64,000 nt of DNA, taken from positions 920,009 to 984,008 of the forward strand of contig NZ_AYTD01000013.1 in the NCBI RefSeq assembly GCF_000503215.1. Reading direction: 5' to 3'. Below, piece after piece: positions 53,446 to 61,418 of this stretch. The translations under genes and the position numbers were made by a program. The stretch's first letter is position 1, and every line of letters begins with the position of its first letter. The notes under the pieces are model-generated. The model saw only the letters and a program-made list of their open reading frames with translations, searched no databases and was not told where the DNA came from. The DNA is from Pseudomonas canadensis (lineage in GTDB: Bacteria; Pseudomonadota; Gammaproteobacteria; Pseudomonadales; Pseudomonadaceae).

Positions 53446-54939
53446 TTATTCAGGCAGATGGGCCACGCCATCTGAATCCGTCATCGCCCGCTCCAGCAAA
53501 TCAGCCGGCAGGCTTTTACTCGCCCGAGCACCCAGCAAGCGCAATTGCTCGGTGCGGCTGACCAGATTTCCGCGTCCATCTGTCAGCTTGTTTCGCGCCG
53601 CGCTGTAAGCCTTATCCAACTGCTGCAAGCGGTTGCCCACTTCGTCCAGGTCCTGGATGAACAGTACGAACTTGTCGTACAGCCACCCGGCGCGTTCGGC
53701 GATTTCCCGGGCGTTCTGGCTCTGACGTTCCTGCTTCCACAAGCTATCGATCACGCGTAGGGTCGCGAGCAAGGTGGTCGGGCTGACGATCACGATGTGG
53801 CGGTCAAACGCTTCCTGGAACAGGTTGGGCTCGGCCTGCAATGCAGCAGAAAACGCCGCCTCGATGGGCACGAACAGCAACACGAAATCCAGGCTGTGCA
53901 AGCCTTCGAGGCGTTTGTAATCCTTACCGGCCAAGCCTTTGACGTGGTTTCGCAGCGATAGCACATGCTGCTTCAGGGCTGCCTGGCCGATGACTTCATC
54001 CTCCGCCGCCACGTACTGTTGATACGCAGTGAGACTGACCTTGGAGTCCACCACCACCTGCTTGTCGCCGGGCAACATGATCAATACATCGGGCTGGAAC
54101 CGCTCGCCATCCGGGCCTTTGAGGCTGACCTGGGTCTGGTATTCACGACCCTTCTCCAGGCCTGCATGCTCCAGCACCCGTTCCAGGATCAGCTCTCCCC
54201 AGTTACCTTGGGTTTTCTGGCCCTTGAGCGCGCGAGTCAGGTTGGTCGCCTCGTCCGACAGACGCAGGTTGAGTTGCTGTAGGCGCTCCAGCTCTTTAGC
54301 TAGGGAAAAACGCTCGCGCGCCTCGTTCTGATAGCTTTCTTCCACGCGTTTTTCGAAGGACTGGATGCGCTCCTTCAGCGGATCGAGCAATTGGCCCAGG
54401 CGTTCCTGGCTGGTTTCGGCGAAGCGCTGTTCGCGCTCATCGAAGATCTTGCCGGCCAGCTCGGCGAATTGCGCACGCAGCTCATCGCGCGAGCCTTGCA
54501 GGTCGGTGAGGCGTTGTTGATGGCTATCCTGCTGTTCACGCAATTCGGCGCGCAAGGCGGCCGACAATGCATCGAGGCGACGCAGCTCGGTTTCCTTGGC
54601 GCTGCGATCAAGGTTCCAGGCGTGGGCAGCATCGCGGGCATTGTCACGATCGATTTGCAGCAACTCGACCTCGCGGCGTACTGCTGCGAGATCGGCTTGC
54701 TTGGCGGCGTTGGCCTGGCTCAAGTCGCTGATTTCATCGCGGCTGGCATCCAGCTGTGCGGCCAGGCCTTCCTGGGCCAGCTGTGCAGTGGCCAAACGCT
54801 CCTCGAGCAACTCCCAGCCAGTCATGCGTGCGGTCAACCGTCGCTGGAGCTGCCAGCACACGGCCAGTAAAGGCACGGCAGCGCCAGCCAGGCCCAGGGC
54901 AATACTGGTCCAGTCAAAAACCATAGACATGTCTGCCAT
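53446..54939 (-). CDS. rmuC: DNA recombination protein RmuC
   Basis: 497 residues. One N-terminal membrane helix (~8-25, IALGLAGAAVPLLAVCW), a long coiled coil (~30-200, rich in Glu, Arg and Leu) and the RmuC nuclease-like domain (~215-440, GNWGELILERVLEHAGLEKGREY, PDVLIMLPGDKQVVVDSKVSLTAYQQYV). RmuC limits inversions at short inverted repeats in E. coli. ATG at 54939 is chosen; a GTG three bases earlier and an ATG at 54930 are possible. It ends by a REP pair. Confidence 0.95.
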   Translation of the reverse strand: MADMSMVFDWTSIALGLAGAAVPLLAVCWQLQRRLTARMTGWELLEERLATAQLAQEGLAAQLDASRDEISDLSQANAAKQADLAAVRREVELLQIDRDNARDAAHAWNLDRSAKETELRRLDALSAALRAELREQQDSHQQRLTDLQGSRDELRAQFAELAGKIFDEREQRFAETSQERLGQLLDPLKERIQSFEKRVEESYQNEARERFSLAKELERLQQLNLRLSDEATNLTRALKGQKTQGNWGELILERVLEHAGLEKGREYQTQVSLKGPDGERFQPDVLIMLPGDKQVVVDSKVSLTAYQQYVAAEDEVIGQAALKQHVLSLRNHVKGLAGKDYKRLEGLHSLDFVLLFVPIEAAFSAALQAEPNLFQEAFDRHIVIVSPTTLLATLRVIDSLWKQERQSQNAREIAERAGWLYDKFVLFIQDLDEVGNRLQQLDKAYSAARNKLTDGRGNLVSRTEQLRLLGARASKSLPADLLERAMTDSDGVAHLPE

Positions 54940-54985
54940 CACCGAAAAAAAACAAGGTTAGCGGAGCACAGGGCCTGAGGACAGC

Positions 54986-55309
54986 TCAGTCTTCGACCTG
55001 GCCCAATTCGCGCTGGGCGCGGCGGTCACCGGCACGGGCGGCCAGGCGTAGCAGGTCGTGGCCGATGCGGCGGTCGCGGGCATTCCCGCATTCGCGGCAC
55101 ATCAGTTGGCCCAGGCGGCTCTGTGCAGCGACCACACCTTCCCGGGCTGGCTGCTTGAGCAAACGCCCGGCGAAATGCTTGACGTTGGTGTTGTGGCCCA
55201 GGCGAGGACTGTCGAGCAACCACAAAGCAACTTTCAAGGAGAAGCGCTCGGGGGCGGTAACAGTTTGAGGAGTGTCGGTAACAGAAGGTGATACTGAGCG
55301 AAACTTCAT
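54986..55309 (-). CDS. Sel1-like repeat protein
   Basis: 107 residues from the ATG at 55309 (MKFRSVSPSVTDTP). After a Ser/Thr/Pro-rich start, one or two Sel1/TPR-like helical repeats are visible: AAQSRLGQLMCRECGNARDRRIGHDLLRLAARAGDRRAQRELGQ. Two Cys residues lie close together (CREC). Such repeats mediate protein binding; no function can be assigned. It lies 46 bp upstream of rmuC on the same strand. The start has no strong ribosome site. Confidence 0.7.
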   Translation of the reverse strand: MKFRSVSPSVTDTPQTVTAPERFSLKVALWLLDSPRLGHNTNVKHFAGRLLKQPAREGVVAAQSRLGQLMCRECGNARDRRIGHDLLRLAARAGDRRAQRELGQVED

Positions 55310-55754
55310 AAAGCACTGTGGGACAGAACGGAAGGCGCGCCACTCTACTCTTTTTTTCGCACAGGTAAAGCTGAAAAAACTCTGCACGCCCGTTCTAGAG
55401 CAAGCGCTCGGGACAATCCACAGAAGCTGTGGATAACTCAGTGGACAACCCTCCTTTAACTCGCGCAAAGCCCCATGGAATGGGGGCCGCAGTCAAACTG
55501 ACGATTTTTTCACCAATAAAAAAAAGCCAGATTTTTCATTGACTTAAATTTTCATTGCAGGCAAATGGCGGTCTCGCAGTGCAGTTGACAGTGCGGTTAC
55601 ACAGGCCGCAACCAATGTGCACAAGTACCCATCCGATGGTTATATCACCGGTGTTTTTTGAAGCCACTCGCTACAAAAATGTTACCGCAGGGACAAATCA
55701 GGGACTTCTCAAATCTTTCCCGGCTCGCCACACTCCCCGACCTACAACGCAACA
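55310..55754. other. 445-bp divergent intergenic region with DnaA-box palindrome
   Basis: No convincing gene. At 55416-55434 the palindrome ATCCACAG-AAG-CTGTGGAT includes a perfect DnaA box (TGTGGATAA, 55428-55436), and a further GTGGACAA lies nearby. GCCCCAT-GGA-ATGGGGGC and GTCA-AAC-TGAC followed by ATTTTTT occur around 55473-55510, a possible sRNA end. The right half is AT-richer. Confidence 0.45.
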
Positions 55755-55766
55755 ATGGGTGGGTTG

Positions 55767-56072
55767 ATGAAAGGGATTCTGTTATTCGCCGTATTGCTGC
55801 TGGCGATCTGCGCCGTTTCCTTGGGGATCAATGCAGCGCTGCCGTCACCGGATGGGGCGCTGTTCGCCATTGCGATCCTGCTGTCGGCGGCGTTCACTGC
55901 CGTGAGCCTGTGCATCGAACTGGGCGAAGGGCGGATAAACGACATGGGCGACGTGATGAAAGTGGTCGAGACCGGCCAATCCTTGCGTCTGACCCTTGCC
56001 GCCTACGGGCTGGGCTGTTCACTGGCGGCAGCGACTACGGTGCTGGTCTATCGAGGCCTGCTGGGCGGCTGA
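55767..56072 (+). CDS. small inner-membrane protein, unknown
   Basis: 101 residues from the ATG at 55767 (MKGILLFAVLLLAIC), with GGTGGG just upstream; an ATG at 55755 (MGGLMKG) is an alternative. Three hydrophobic segments: ~2-20, ~32-55 and ~75-97. The loop between 2 and 3 is polar (ELGEGRINDMGDVMKVVETGQSLR). No known family was recognised. The coding frame has normal Pseudomonas codon bias, which supports it being real. Confidence 0.75.
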   Translation: MKGILLFAVLLLAICAVSLGINAALPSPDGALFAIAILLSAAFTAVSLCIELGEGRINDMGDVMKVVETGQSLRLTLAAYGLGCSLAAATTVLVYRGLLGG

Positions 56073-56515
56073 TGAAAGTTTTTTGACTGACATACTTCCC
56101 TTACCGGTTTCAATCCGTTACTATCCGCGGCGTTAGTACCAAGCTGAAAGTCAATTCTGGTCGAACAACTCCCTTGTCCAACACGGGATCGACCACCTCG
56201 ATGGTTTCCAGGTATCACTTGCGACGACACTGCCTTTGAAGAAGCAAAGGGTGGCGCGAAGTTTCCATACTCTGACCGAACCAACCTGCAAATTGATCAG
56301 GATCTTCACCCCGGGCCCAGAACCTTTGCCCCTGTTGTGTTGCCTGCCCTCCTAAGTACCTACCTGCCAGCCCAAGCGCGCCTAACTTATCAGCGCTTCA
56401 AACTGGCTGCTTTGTTCCAGTCGGTTTCTTCGTTCGATCAATCGTGGTCAACGTCGCTGGAACGTTTTAATACGGCACGGTTCTTATCTGTGTCATTTGT
56501 AGGAACACCAATAAT
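56073..56515 (+). other. 443-bp gene-free leader region
   Basis: No reading frame with coding character covers this gap. It contains TTACTATCC (~56116), a possible -10, and many short pyrimidine-rich tracts. It could be a long 5' leader of the 74-residue gene or hold a small RNA. No Rho-independent terminator was seen inside it. Confidence 0.35.
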
Positions 56516-56740
56516 ATGAACGCTCAAATCCATACTCAGGATGCCATTCGCACCCTCACCAACGCTTTTGCTCCAATGAACTGCCTGATCATGGCCGCTC
56601 GCAAAGGCTGCTTCAGCTTCACCCTGGTCAACGAACACGGCATCGCTCGTCACAGCGAACGCCTGTACCCCGATCAATACTCCAGCGCAGAACCGCTGCA
56701 GGCCGTGATCGAGCGTACCCGTCAGGCACTGACTGCCTGA
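56516..56740 (+). CDS. conserved small hypothetical protein
   Basis: 74 residues (MNAQIHTQDAIRTLTNAFAPMNCLIMAARKGCFSF...). Two Cys residues, a predicted alpha/beta fold, no signal or membrane segment. The start has AGGA about 11 bases upstream. A clear terminator follows at 56763-56792, so it is probably a monocistronic gene with a long leader. Not recognised as a named family; function unknown. Confidence 0.75.
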   Translation: MNAQIHTQDAIRTLTNAFAPMNCLIMAARKGCFSFTLVNEHGIARHSERLYPDQYSSAEPLQAVIERTRQALTA

Positions 56741-56762
56741 TCGACCCGAGTCGCTGAAACAC

Positions 56763-56792
56763 AAAAACCCTGTTTAAAAAGCAGGGTTTTTT
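56763..56792 (+). terminator. Rho-independent terminator
   Basis: AAAAACCCTG (56763-56772) pairs with CAGGGTTTTT (56782-56791), followed by T. It lies 22 bp past the stop of the 74-residue gene. Confidence 0.9.
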
Positions 56793-57022
56793 ATTGCCCG
56801 GAATTTGCCAATCGAGCTTTTGCACTAAGTTCAAATAGATATAAACGTTATAACTAAATGAAGAAGATGTTTTAAAAACAGTCCTTTACATCACAAATAT
56901 GACACTACACTTCAACTCAAGCGGCATGATCCGCTTCCGGCGAGCCTGAGATCCGATCCACTGCTGCCAAGCCCCCACACCTTCTCAGGCTTCGTCGACC
57001 ACTTTCACGGATTGAGGCTTGT

Positions 57023-57505
57023 ATGGGTATCGCTGCCAGCGAATTGTGTCGTTATGTGATCCGGCCGACCTTGATGTACCTGGGCCGCCACAACCCAACG
57101 GCCGAGTCTCTGCTGCTGGGCATTGCCGCCAGCCAGTCGGAACTCGGTTCAGCGTTGCACGACCGCCGTGGGCATGGCCTGTACAGCATCACCGAACCGC
57201 GCCACCGCGCCTTGTGGGATGACTACCTGGCGCTGGACCCCGAGCGCGCCAGCCTGGTACGTGGGCTCGCGAGCCAGCACGCCTTCCTCAGCGCGCCGCA
57301 ACTGGAACTCACCGTCAACCTGCGTTACGCCACGGCCATCGCCTGGCTTTTGGTGGAACAACACACCTCCGCACTGCCTCCGCCCGGTGATGTGCTGGCA
57401 ATGGCACGTATCTGGAAAGAAATTTTTCACCCACAAGGACGGCTGCGCGATTTCACTCAAGCCTGGCAAACCTGTGTTTCACCCATGAATCACGTGGTTT
57501 GCTGA
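57023..57505 (+). CDS. hypothetical protein with phage-like N-terminal motif
   Basis: 160 residues, ATG at 57023 with GAGG 7 bases upstream. The first half, YVIRPTLMYLGRHNPTAESLLLGIAASQSELGSALHDRRGHGLYSITEPRHRALWDDYLAL, resembles in pattern small phage structural or lytic proteins that share a YLG...AE.LLLGTA..ES..G motif; this is a remembered resemblance, not a search. The second half is helical with a hydrophobic segment (VNLRYATAIAWLLVEQH). No other phage genes are near. Base composition matches neighbours, suggesting an old acquisition. Function unknown. Confidence 0.7.
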   Translation: MGIAASELCRYVIRPTLMYLGRHNPTAESLLLGIAASQSELGSALHDRRGHGLYSITEPRHRALWDDYLALDPERASLVRGLASQHAFLSAPQLELTVNLRYATAIAWLLVEQHTSALPPPGDVLAMARIWKEIFHPQGRLRDFTQAWQTCVSPMNHVVC

Positions 57506-57651
57506 CCGGGCAATTTGCAAGATTCGTCAAAAACCCGGGAATTTGGTCGGATTGTCCTACAAAACCGCTCTATCTCCTACATTACAGCCTATAGCGCGAT
57601 CTTAAAATTATTGTTACTTTCCGCAGCGGTGATCACCACGGAGTTCTAATA

Positions 57652-58941
57652 ATGAAAAAAGTAATGCTCAAGACCACACTTAGCCTCGCCGTTGCCATGG
57701 CCTCTTCCCACGTATTCGCAAGTGGCTTTGCCCTTAACGAACAAGACGTCGCAGGAATGGGAACGGGTTTCGCAGGCCGCTCTTCTTCTGCCGAAAATGC
57801 AAGTACCGTTTATGGTAACCCTGCCGGTATGGCTCGCCTTGAAGGCCAGCAAGTCACTGGCGGTGTTGCAGCGATTGATGCCTCAAGCAACATCAAGGAT
57901 GTCAGCGGCCGCTCCACAGGCACGAACAAAGGCGATATGGTGCCTTTCACTGCCGTTCCTTTCGGTTTCTACACCAATAAACTTAACGAACAATGGGCTG
58001 TAGGTTTCGGCGTCTATGCTCCGTTTGGTCTCGTGACAGACTACGAAAGTGGCTTCCAAGGCAAAGCTTTTGGCAGCAAAAGCGAAGTGACGGTCATCAC
58101 CTTCCAGCCTACGGTGAGCTACGCCTTCAACGATCGGGTTTCCATTGGTTTTGGCCCGACCATCAACCGTATCGCTGGTACGCTTGAGTCCGATATCAAC
58201 CTGCCAATCGCTGGTACCGGCTCCAACAACATCAAGATCAAGGGAGATGACACCGCCGTCGGCTTCAATGCCGGCCTGCTGGTTCAAGCCACTGATACAA
58301 CTCGCGTGGGCCTGACCTACCACTCGAAGGTGAAGTACAAGCTCGAAGGCCATACTGAAGTGACCAAAGGCACCAACGTTCCGGCTGCGCTGCTGAACAA
58401 TGGCCGCTACGACGCGTCGCTGAAGATCGACACGCCTGAATCCTGGGACTTCTCGGTTACTCAAGACATGAGCGACGCGTGGAAACTCTACGCCGGCGCT
58501 ACTTGGACCCGTTGGAGCCGCTTGAAAGACATTACCGTCAACAACGAAGGTGTATCGGCCGCAGCCGGTAGCGGTGTTTTGGCGCCGCAAATTGTCGGCA
58601 CCATCAAAGAAGACCAGAACTGGCACGACACTTGGGCCTATGCCTTGGGTACCTCGTATCGTGTCACCAAGCAAGTGGTGCTGCGTACCGGCCTGACCTT
58701 CGACCAGTCGCCTACCAACAACAAAGACCGTTCGCCGCGTATCCCAACCGGTGACCGGACTATCTTCAGTCTCGGCCTTGGTTACGATGTAATGCCGAAT
58801 ATGACCGTTGACCTGGCTTACTCCTACCTCAAGGAAGAACCAGTCAAGGTCGCTCGCGCCAACGCATTGGGCCAGTCCTACAATGCTAAGTACGAAAACA
58901 GCGCCAACGGTTTTGGCCTGGGCGTAACTTACAAGTTCTGA
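57652..58941 (+). CDS. FadL/OmpP1/TodX-family outer-membrane transporter
   Basis: 429 residues. Signal peptide (1-23, ending SSHVFA) and mature start SGFALNEQDVAGMGTGFAGRSSSAENASTVYGNPAGMARLEG, the FadL hatch signature. Many amphipathic beta strands follow, ending in a terminal Phe (GLGVTYKF). Such 14-strand barrels import long-chain fatty acids or hydrophobic compounds. GGAG lies 7 bases before the ATG and a strong terminator follows. Which substrate it takes is unknown; it is one of several FadL-like proteins usual in Pseudomonas. Confidence 0.93.
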   Translation: MKKVMLKTTLSLAVAMASSHVFASGFALNEQDVAGMGTGFAGRSSSAENASTVYGNPAGMARLEGQQVTGGVAAIDASSNIKDVSGRSTGTNKGDMVPFTAVPFGFYTNKLNEQWAVGFGVYAPFGLVTDYESGFQGKAFGSKSEVTVITFQPTVSYAFNDRVSIGFGPTINRIAGTLESDINLPIAGTGSNNIKIKGDDTAVGFNAGLLVQATDTTRVGLTYHSKVKYKLEGHTEVTKGTNVPAALLNNGRYDASLKIDTPESWDFSVTQDMSDAWKLYAGATWTRWSRLKDITVNNEGVSAAAGSGVLAPQIVGTIKEDQNWHDTWAYALGTSYRVTKQVVLRTGLTFDQSPTNNKDRSPRIPTGDRTIFSLGLGYDVMPNMTVDLAYSYLKEEPVKVARANALGQSYNAKYENSANGFGLGVTYKF

Positions 58942-58954
58942 CCTGACACCCTAT

Positions 58955-58995
58955 AAAAAAGCCCCGCTCTCCTGCAAAGGAGGCGGGGCTTTTTA
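58955..58995. terminator. bidirectional terminator
   Basis: AAAAAAGCCCCGC-T-CTCC pairs with GGAG-GCGGGGCTTTTT around TGCAAA, with one bulge. A-run on the left and T-run on the right let it serve both the FadL gene and the convergent peroxidase-like gene (stop at 59007). Confidence 0.92.
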
Positions 58996-59006
58996 ATGGC
59001 TGACGA

Positions 59007-59558
59007 TCAAGGCTTGGACGCTATCGCCTCCTCCACTGCCTTGATCATGTCCGGACTGTCCGGCTTGGTGAGGCTGGAAAAGTTGGCGATCACCTTGCCC
59101 TGCCGATCCACCACGTACTTGTAGAAATTCCACTTCGGCGGCGCGTCGGTCTGCTGCGCCAACACCTTGAATAGATGCACCGCGTCCGGCCCCTTGACCT
59201 TCTGTGGCTCGGTCATGGTGAAGGTCACGCCGTAATTCACGTAGCAGACCTTGGCGGTTTCTTCGCCGGTCTTGGCTTCCTGCTTGAAGTCATCCGATGG
59301 CACGCCGATCACTTCGAGCCCTTGGCCCTTGTAGCGTTGGTACAACGCTTCAAGGCCTTTGAACTGTGGTGCGAACCCGCAGAAGCTGGCGGTGTTGACG
59401 ATGATCAGGGGCTTGCCGGCAAAGCGCTGGCACAGGTCGATGGATTCCTTGGCGCGCAGCTTGGGCAATTGGCCTTCCAGCAGCGGCGGGCAGCTGGCAG
59501 CCAGCGCAACGCTGCCAATAGCCATCAGGACGGGTACAGCAAGCCAACGCATCTGCAT
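59007..59558 (-). CDS. periplasmic glutathione-peroxidase-like protein
   Basis: 183 residues. Signal peptide (~1-21, ending VALA-AS), so exported, unlike typical cytoplasmic bacterial enzymes. Thioredoxin fold with Cys60 in [16 protein letters not shown] and the conserved [16 protein letters not shown] (Trp143, Asn144). The usual NQF region (catalytic Gln) reads PSDDF, so the Gln is replaced by Asp90. It probably reduces peroxides with thiols, but activity is uncertain. AAGGA lies 8 bases before the ATG. Confidence 0.88.
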   Translation of the reverse strand: MQMRWLAVPVLMAIGSVALAASCPPLLEGQLPKLRAKESIDLCQRFAGKPLIIVNTASFCGFAPQFKGLEALYQRYKGQGLEVIGVPSDDFKQEAKTGEETAKVCYVNYGVTFTMTEPQKVKGPDAVHLFKVLAQQTDAPPKWNFYKYVVDRQGKVIANFSSLTKPDSPDMIKAVEEAIASKP

Positions 59559-59592
59559 GTCGTGTGTCCTTGAAAGTTGTCAAACCACGAAC

Positions 59593-59712
59593 TTAACAGA
59601 TCGACATACCCAGTTGCATCAACGCCAGCCCGCCGTTTTGCCAGCCCCACCAGGCCAGCAACATCAACACCAACACCGCGGCGAGTATTAACCCGCGTAT
59701 CGCTATGCTCAT
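59593..59712 (-). CDS. 39-residue single-helix membrane protein
   Basis: Its ATG overlaps the stop of the upstream MFS gene as ATGA (59712-59709), so translation is probably coupled. The 39-residue product begins MSIAIRGLILAAVLVLMLLA and has one transmembrane helix (~6-22) followed by WWGWQNGGLALMQLGMSIC. It may be a small partner of the transporter; this is inferred from position. It is too short for most gene callers. Confidence 0.65.
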   Translation of the reverse strand: MSIAIRGLILAAVLVLMLLAWWGWQNGGLALMQLGMSIC

Positions 59713-60917
59713 GCCGCCTCCATCTGCGCCTGCAATCGCGCCACTGGCCGCTCGCGTACCGGCCAATTCAGGGCCGCGGCGAGCAGGCTCAGCAGGATCG
59801 CGACCTGCCAGATCAAATCGTAGTTGCCGGTTCGATCATAGACCACCCCTCCCAGCCAACCACCCAGGAACGAACCGAGTTGGTGGAACAGGAACACGAT
59901 CCCACCGAGCATGGATAGGTTTCGTACACCGAACAATGTGGCGACGGTGCCGTTGGTCAGCGGAACGGTAGACAGCCACAGGAAGCCCATCGCCATGCCA
60001 AACAGATAAGCGGTGACTTCAGTGACCGGCGCCCACAGGAACAGCACGATCACCACCGCACGCAGCAGGTACAAAGCAGTCAACAAGCGCGGCTTGGACA
60101 TGCGCCCACCGAGCCAGCCGGCGGTGTAGGTGCCGAAAATATTGAATAGGCCAATCAGCGCCAGCACCGTGGTCCCGACGGTGGCCGGCAAGTGCTGATC
60201 CACCAAGTAGGCCGGCAAATGCACGCCGATAAACACCACCTGGAAACCGCAGACAAAAAAGCCGAAGGCCAACAGCCAGAAACCGGAATGGGAACAGGCC
60301 TCCTTCAAGGCTTCGCGCAAGGTTTGCTGACCCGCCACCACCGGCAGTGGTCGGTCCTTGAGCATGCTCACCAGAGGCAGGATCAGCGCCACCATCAGGC
60401 CCAGTGCCAGCAGTGCCGCAGACCAGCCCAACCAGCTGATCAAGCCCAAGGTGCCCGGCACCATGGCGAACTGACCGAACGAACCGGCAGCACTCGCGAT
60501 GCCCATCGCCATGCTGCGTTTTTCCGGCGCCACAGCCCGGCCGACCACACCCAGAATCACCGAGAACGAGGTGCCGGACAGGCCGATACCAATCAGCAAG
60601 CCGGCACTTAAGGACAACGACCACGCCGAATCGGACATGCCCATCAACACCAGGCCCGCCGCGTACAGGACGCCGCCGACGAACACCGCTTTAGTCGCGC
60701 CAAAGCGGTCAGCCAGGGCGCCGGTGAACGGTTGCGCCAGGCCCCAGATCAGATTCTGCAAGGCGATGGCAAAGGCGAAGGTCTCACGGCCCCAGCCGAA
60801 TTCGCTGCTCATCGGTGCCAGGAACAGGCCGAAACCGTGCCGCACGCCCAACGACAACGCCAGGATCAGCGCACTCCCTACAAGAATCCATCCACTGGTG
60901 CGCCACATCGAGGTCAT
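59709..60917 (-). CDS. MFS transporter
   Basis: 402 residues with twelve membrane helices in two bundles. MFS motif A-like loop GALADRFGATKAVFVGG is present between helices 2 and 3. Conserved patterns such as LGVRHGFGLFLAPMSSEFGWGRETFAFAIALQNL place it in the monocarboxylate/OFA-type group. Upstream lies a perfect 16-bp palindrome (60934-60949) and a MarR gene on the same strand, which probably controls it. Substrate unknown. Confidence 0.9.
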   Translation of the reverse strand: MTSMWRTSGWILVGSALILALSLGVRHGFGLFLAPMSSEFGWGRETFAFAIALQNLIWGLAQPFTGALADRFGATKAVFVGGVLYAAGLVLMGMSDSAWSLSLSAGLLIGIGLSGTSFSVILGVVGRAVAPEKRSMAMGIASAAGSFGQFAMVPGTLGLISWLGWSAALLALGLMVALILPLVSMLKDRPLPVVAGQQTLREALKEACSHSGFWLLAFGFFVCGFQVVFIGVHLPAYLVDQHLPATVGTTVLALIGLFNIFGTYTAGWLGGRMSKPRLLTALYLLRAVVIVLFLWAPVTEVTAYLFGMAMGFLWLSTVPLTNGTVATLFGVRNLSMLGGIVFLFHQLGSFLGGWLGGVVYDRTGNYDLIWQVAILLSLLAAALNWPVRERPVARLQAQMEAA

Positions 60918-60933
60918 TTCTTATTCTCCGCTC

Positions 60934-60949
60934 GCGGGTATATACCCGC
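60934..60949. promoter_or_regulatory. MarR operator upstream of the MFS gene
   Basis: GCGGGTATATACCCGC, a perfect 16-bp palindrome 17 bp upstream of the MFS start and just past the MarR gene. A near copy (13 of 16 bases) lies upstream of the MarR gene at 61380-61395. Confidence 0.75.
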
Positions 60950-60971
60950 TTGTATTTGAACAAATCCGCGC

Positions 60972-61376
60972 TCAGGCGAGTTCGTCCAGCAAGGCCAACA
61001 AGGTTTCGCGTTTTTCCGCGCCGAGTTGATCGATCAATTTCTGCTGCGCCGCTTCCCAGGCGGGTAATGCTGCGGCCAGTCGTGCGACACCGTCCTCGGT
61101 CAACATCACCAGGCGGTTGCGCAGGTCATCGCCTTCCACCAACCGCACCAGGCCCTCGCCTTCCAGCACCCGCAGGTTGCGCCCCAAGGTGCTGCGATCC
61201 AGGCCCATGGCTTCCGCCAGGCTGGAAATACTCGGCTGATCAAGGCGCTGCAAGTTACACAGCAAAGAATACTGGGCGACGTTGATCCCGAAGCCATCCA
61301 GGGCGCCGTCGTAATGCCTGCTGACGCCACGGGCGGCACGTCGCAGGTTGGTACATAAACATTGGGAGGCAAGCAT
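60972..61376 (-). CDS. MarR-family regulator of the MFS gene
   Basis: 134 residues. Winged-helix region: NVAQYSLLCNLQRLDQPSISSLAEAMGLDRSTLGRNLRVLEGEGLVRLVEGDDLRNRLVMLTEDG. Two Cys residues near the N-terminus (CLCTNLRRAARG) and one at ~40 could sense oxidants. The ATG has no clear ribosome site; a near-copy of the MFS operator overlaps its leader (61380-61395), indicating self-repression. It lies 54 bp upstream of the MFS gene. Confidence 0.88.
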   Translation of the reverse strand: MLASQCLCTNLRRAARGVSRHYDGALDGFGINVAQYSLLCNLQRLDQPSISSLAEAMGLDRSTLGRNLRVLEGEGLVRLVEGDDLRNRLVMLTEDGVARLAAALPAWEAAQQKLIDQLGAEKRETLLALLDELA

Positions 61377-61379
61377 GGA

Positions 61380-61395
61380 AGGTGTATATACCCGC
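61380..61395. promoter_or_regulatory. MarR operator at its own promoter
   Basis: AGGTGTATATACCCGC, 13 of 16 bases identical with the palindrome at 60934-60949 (core TATATACCCGC kept). It starts 4 bp upstream of the MarR ATG. Confidence 0.68.
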
Positions 61396-61418
61396 GATTA
61401 AGGAAATGCAAGAAAGTG

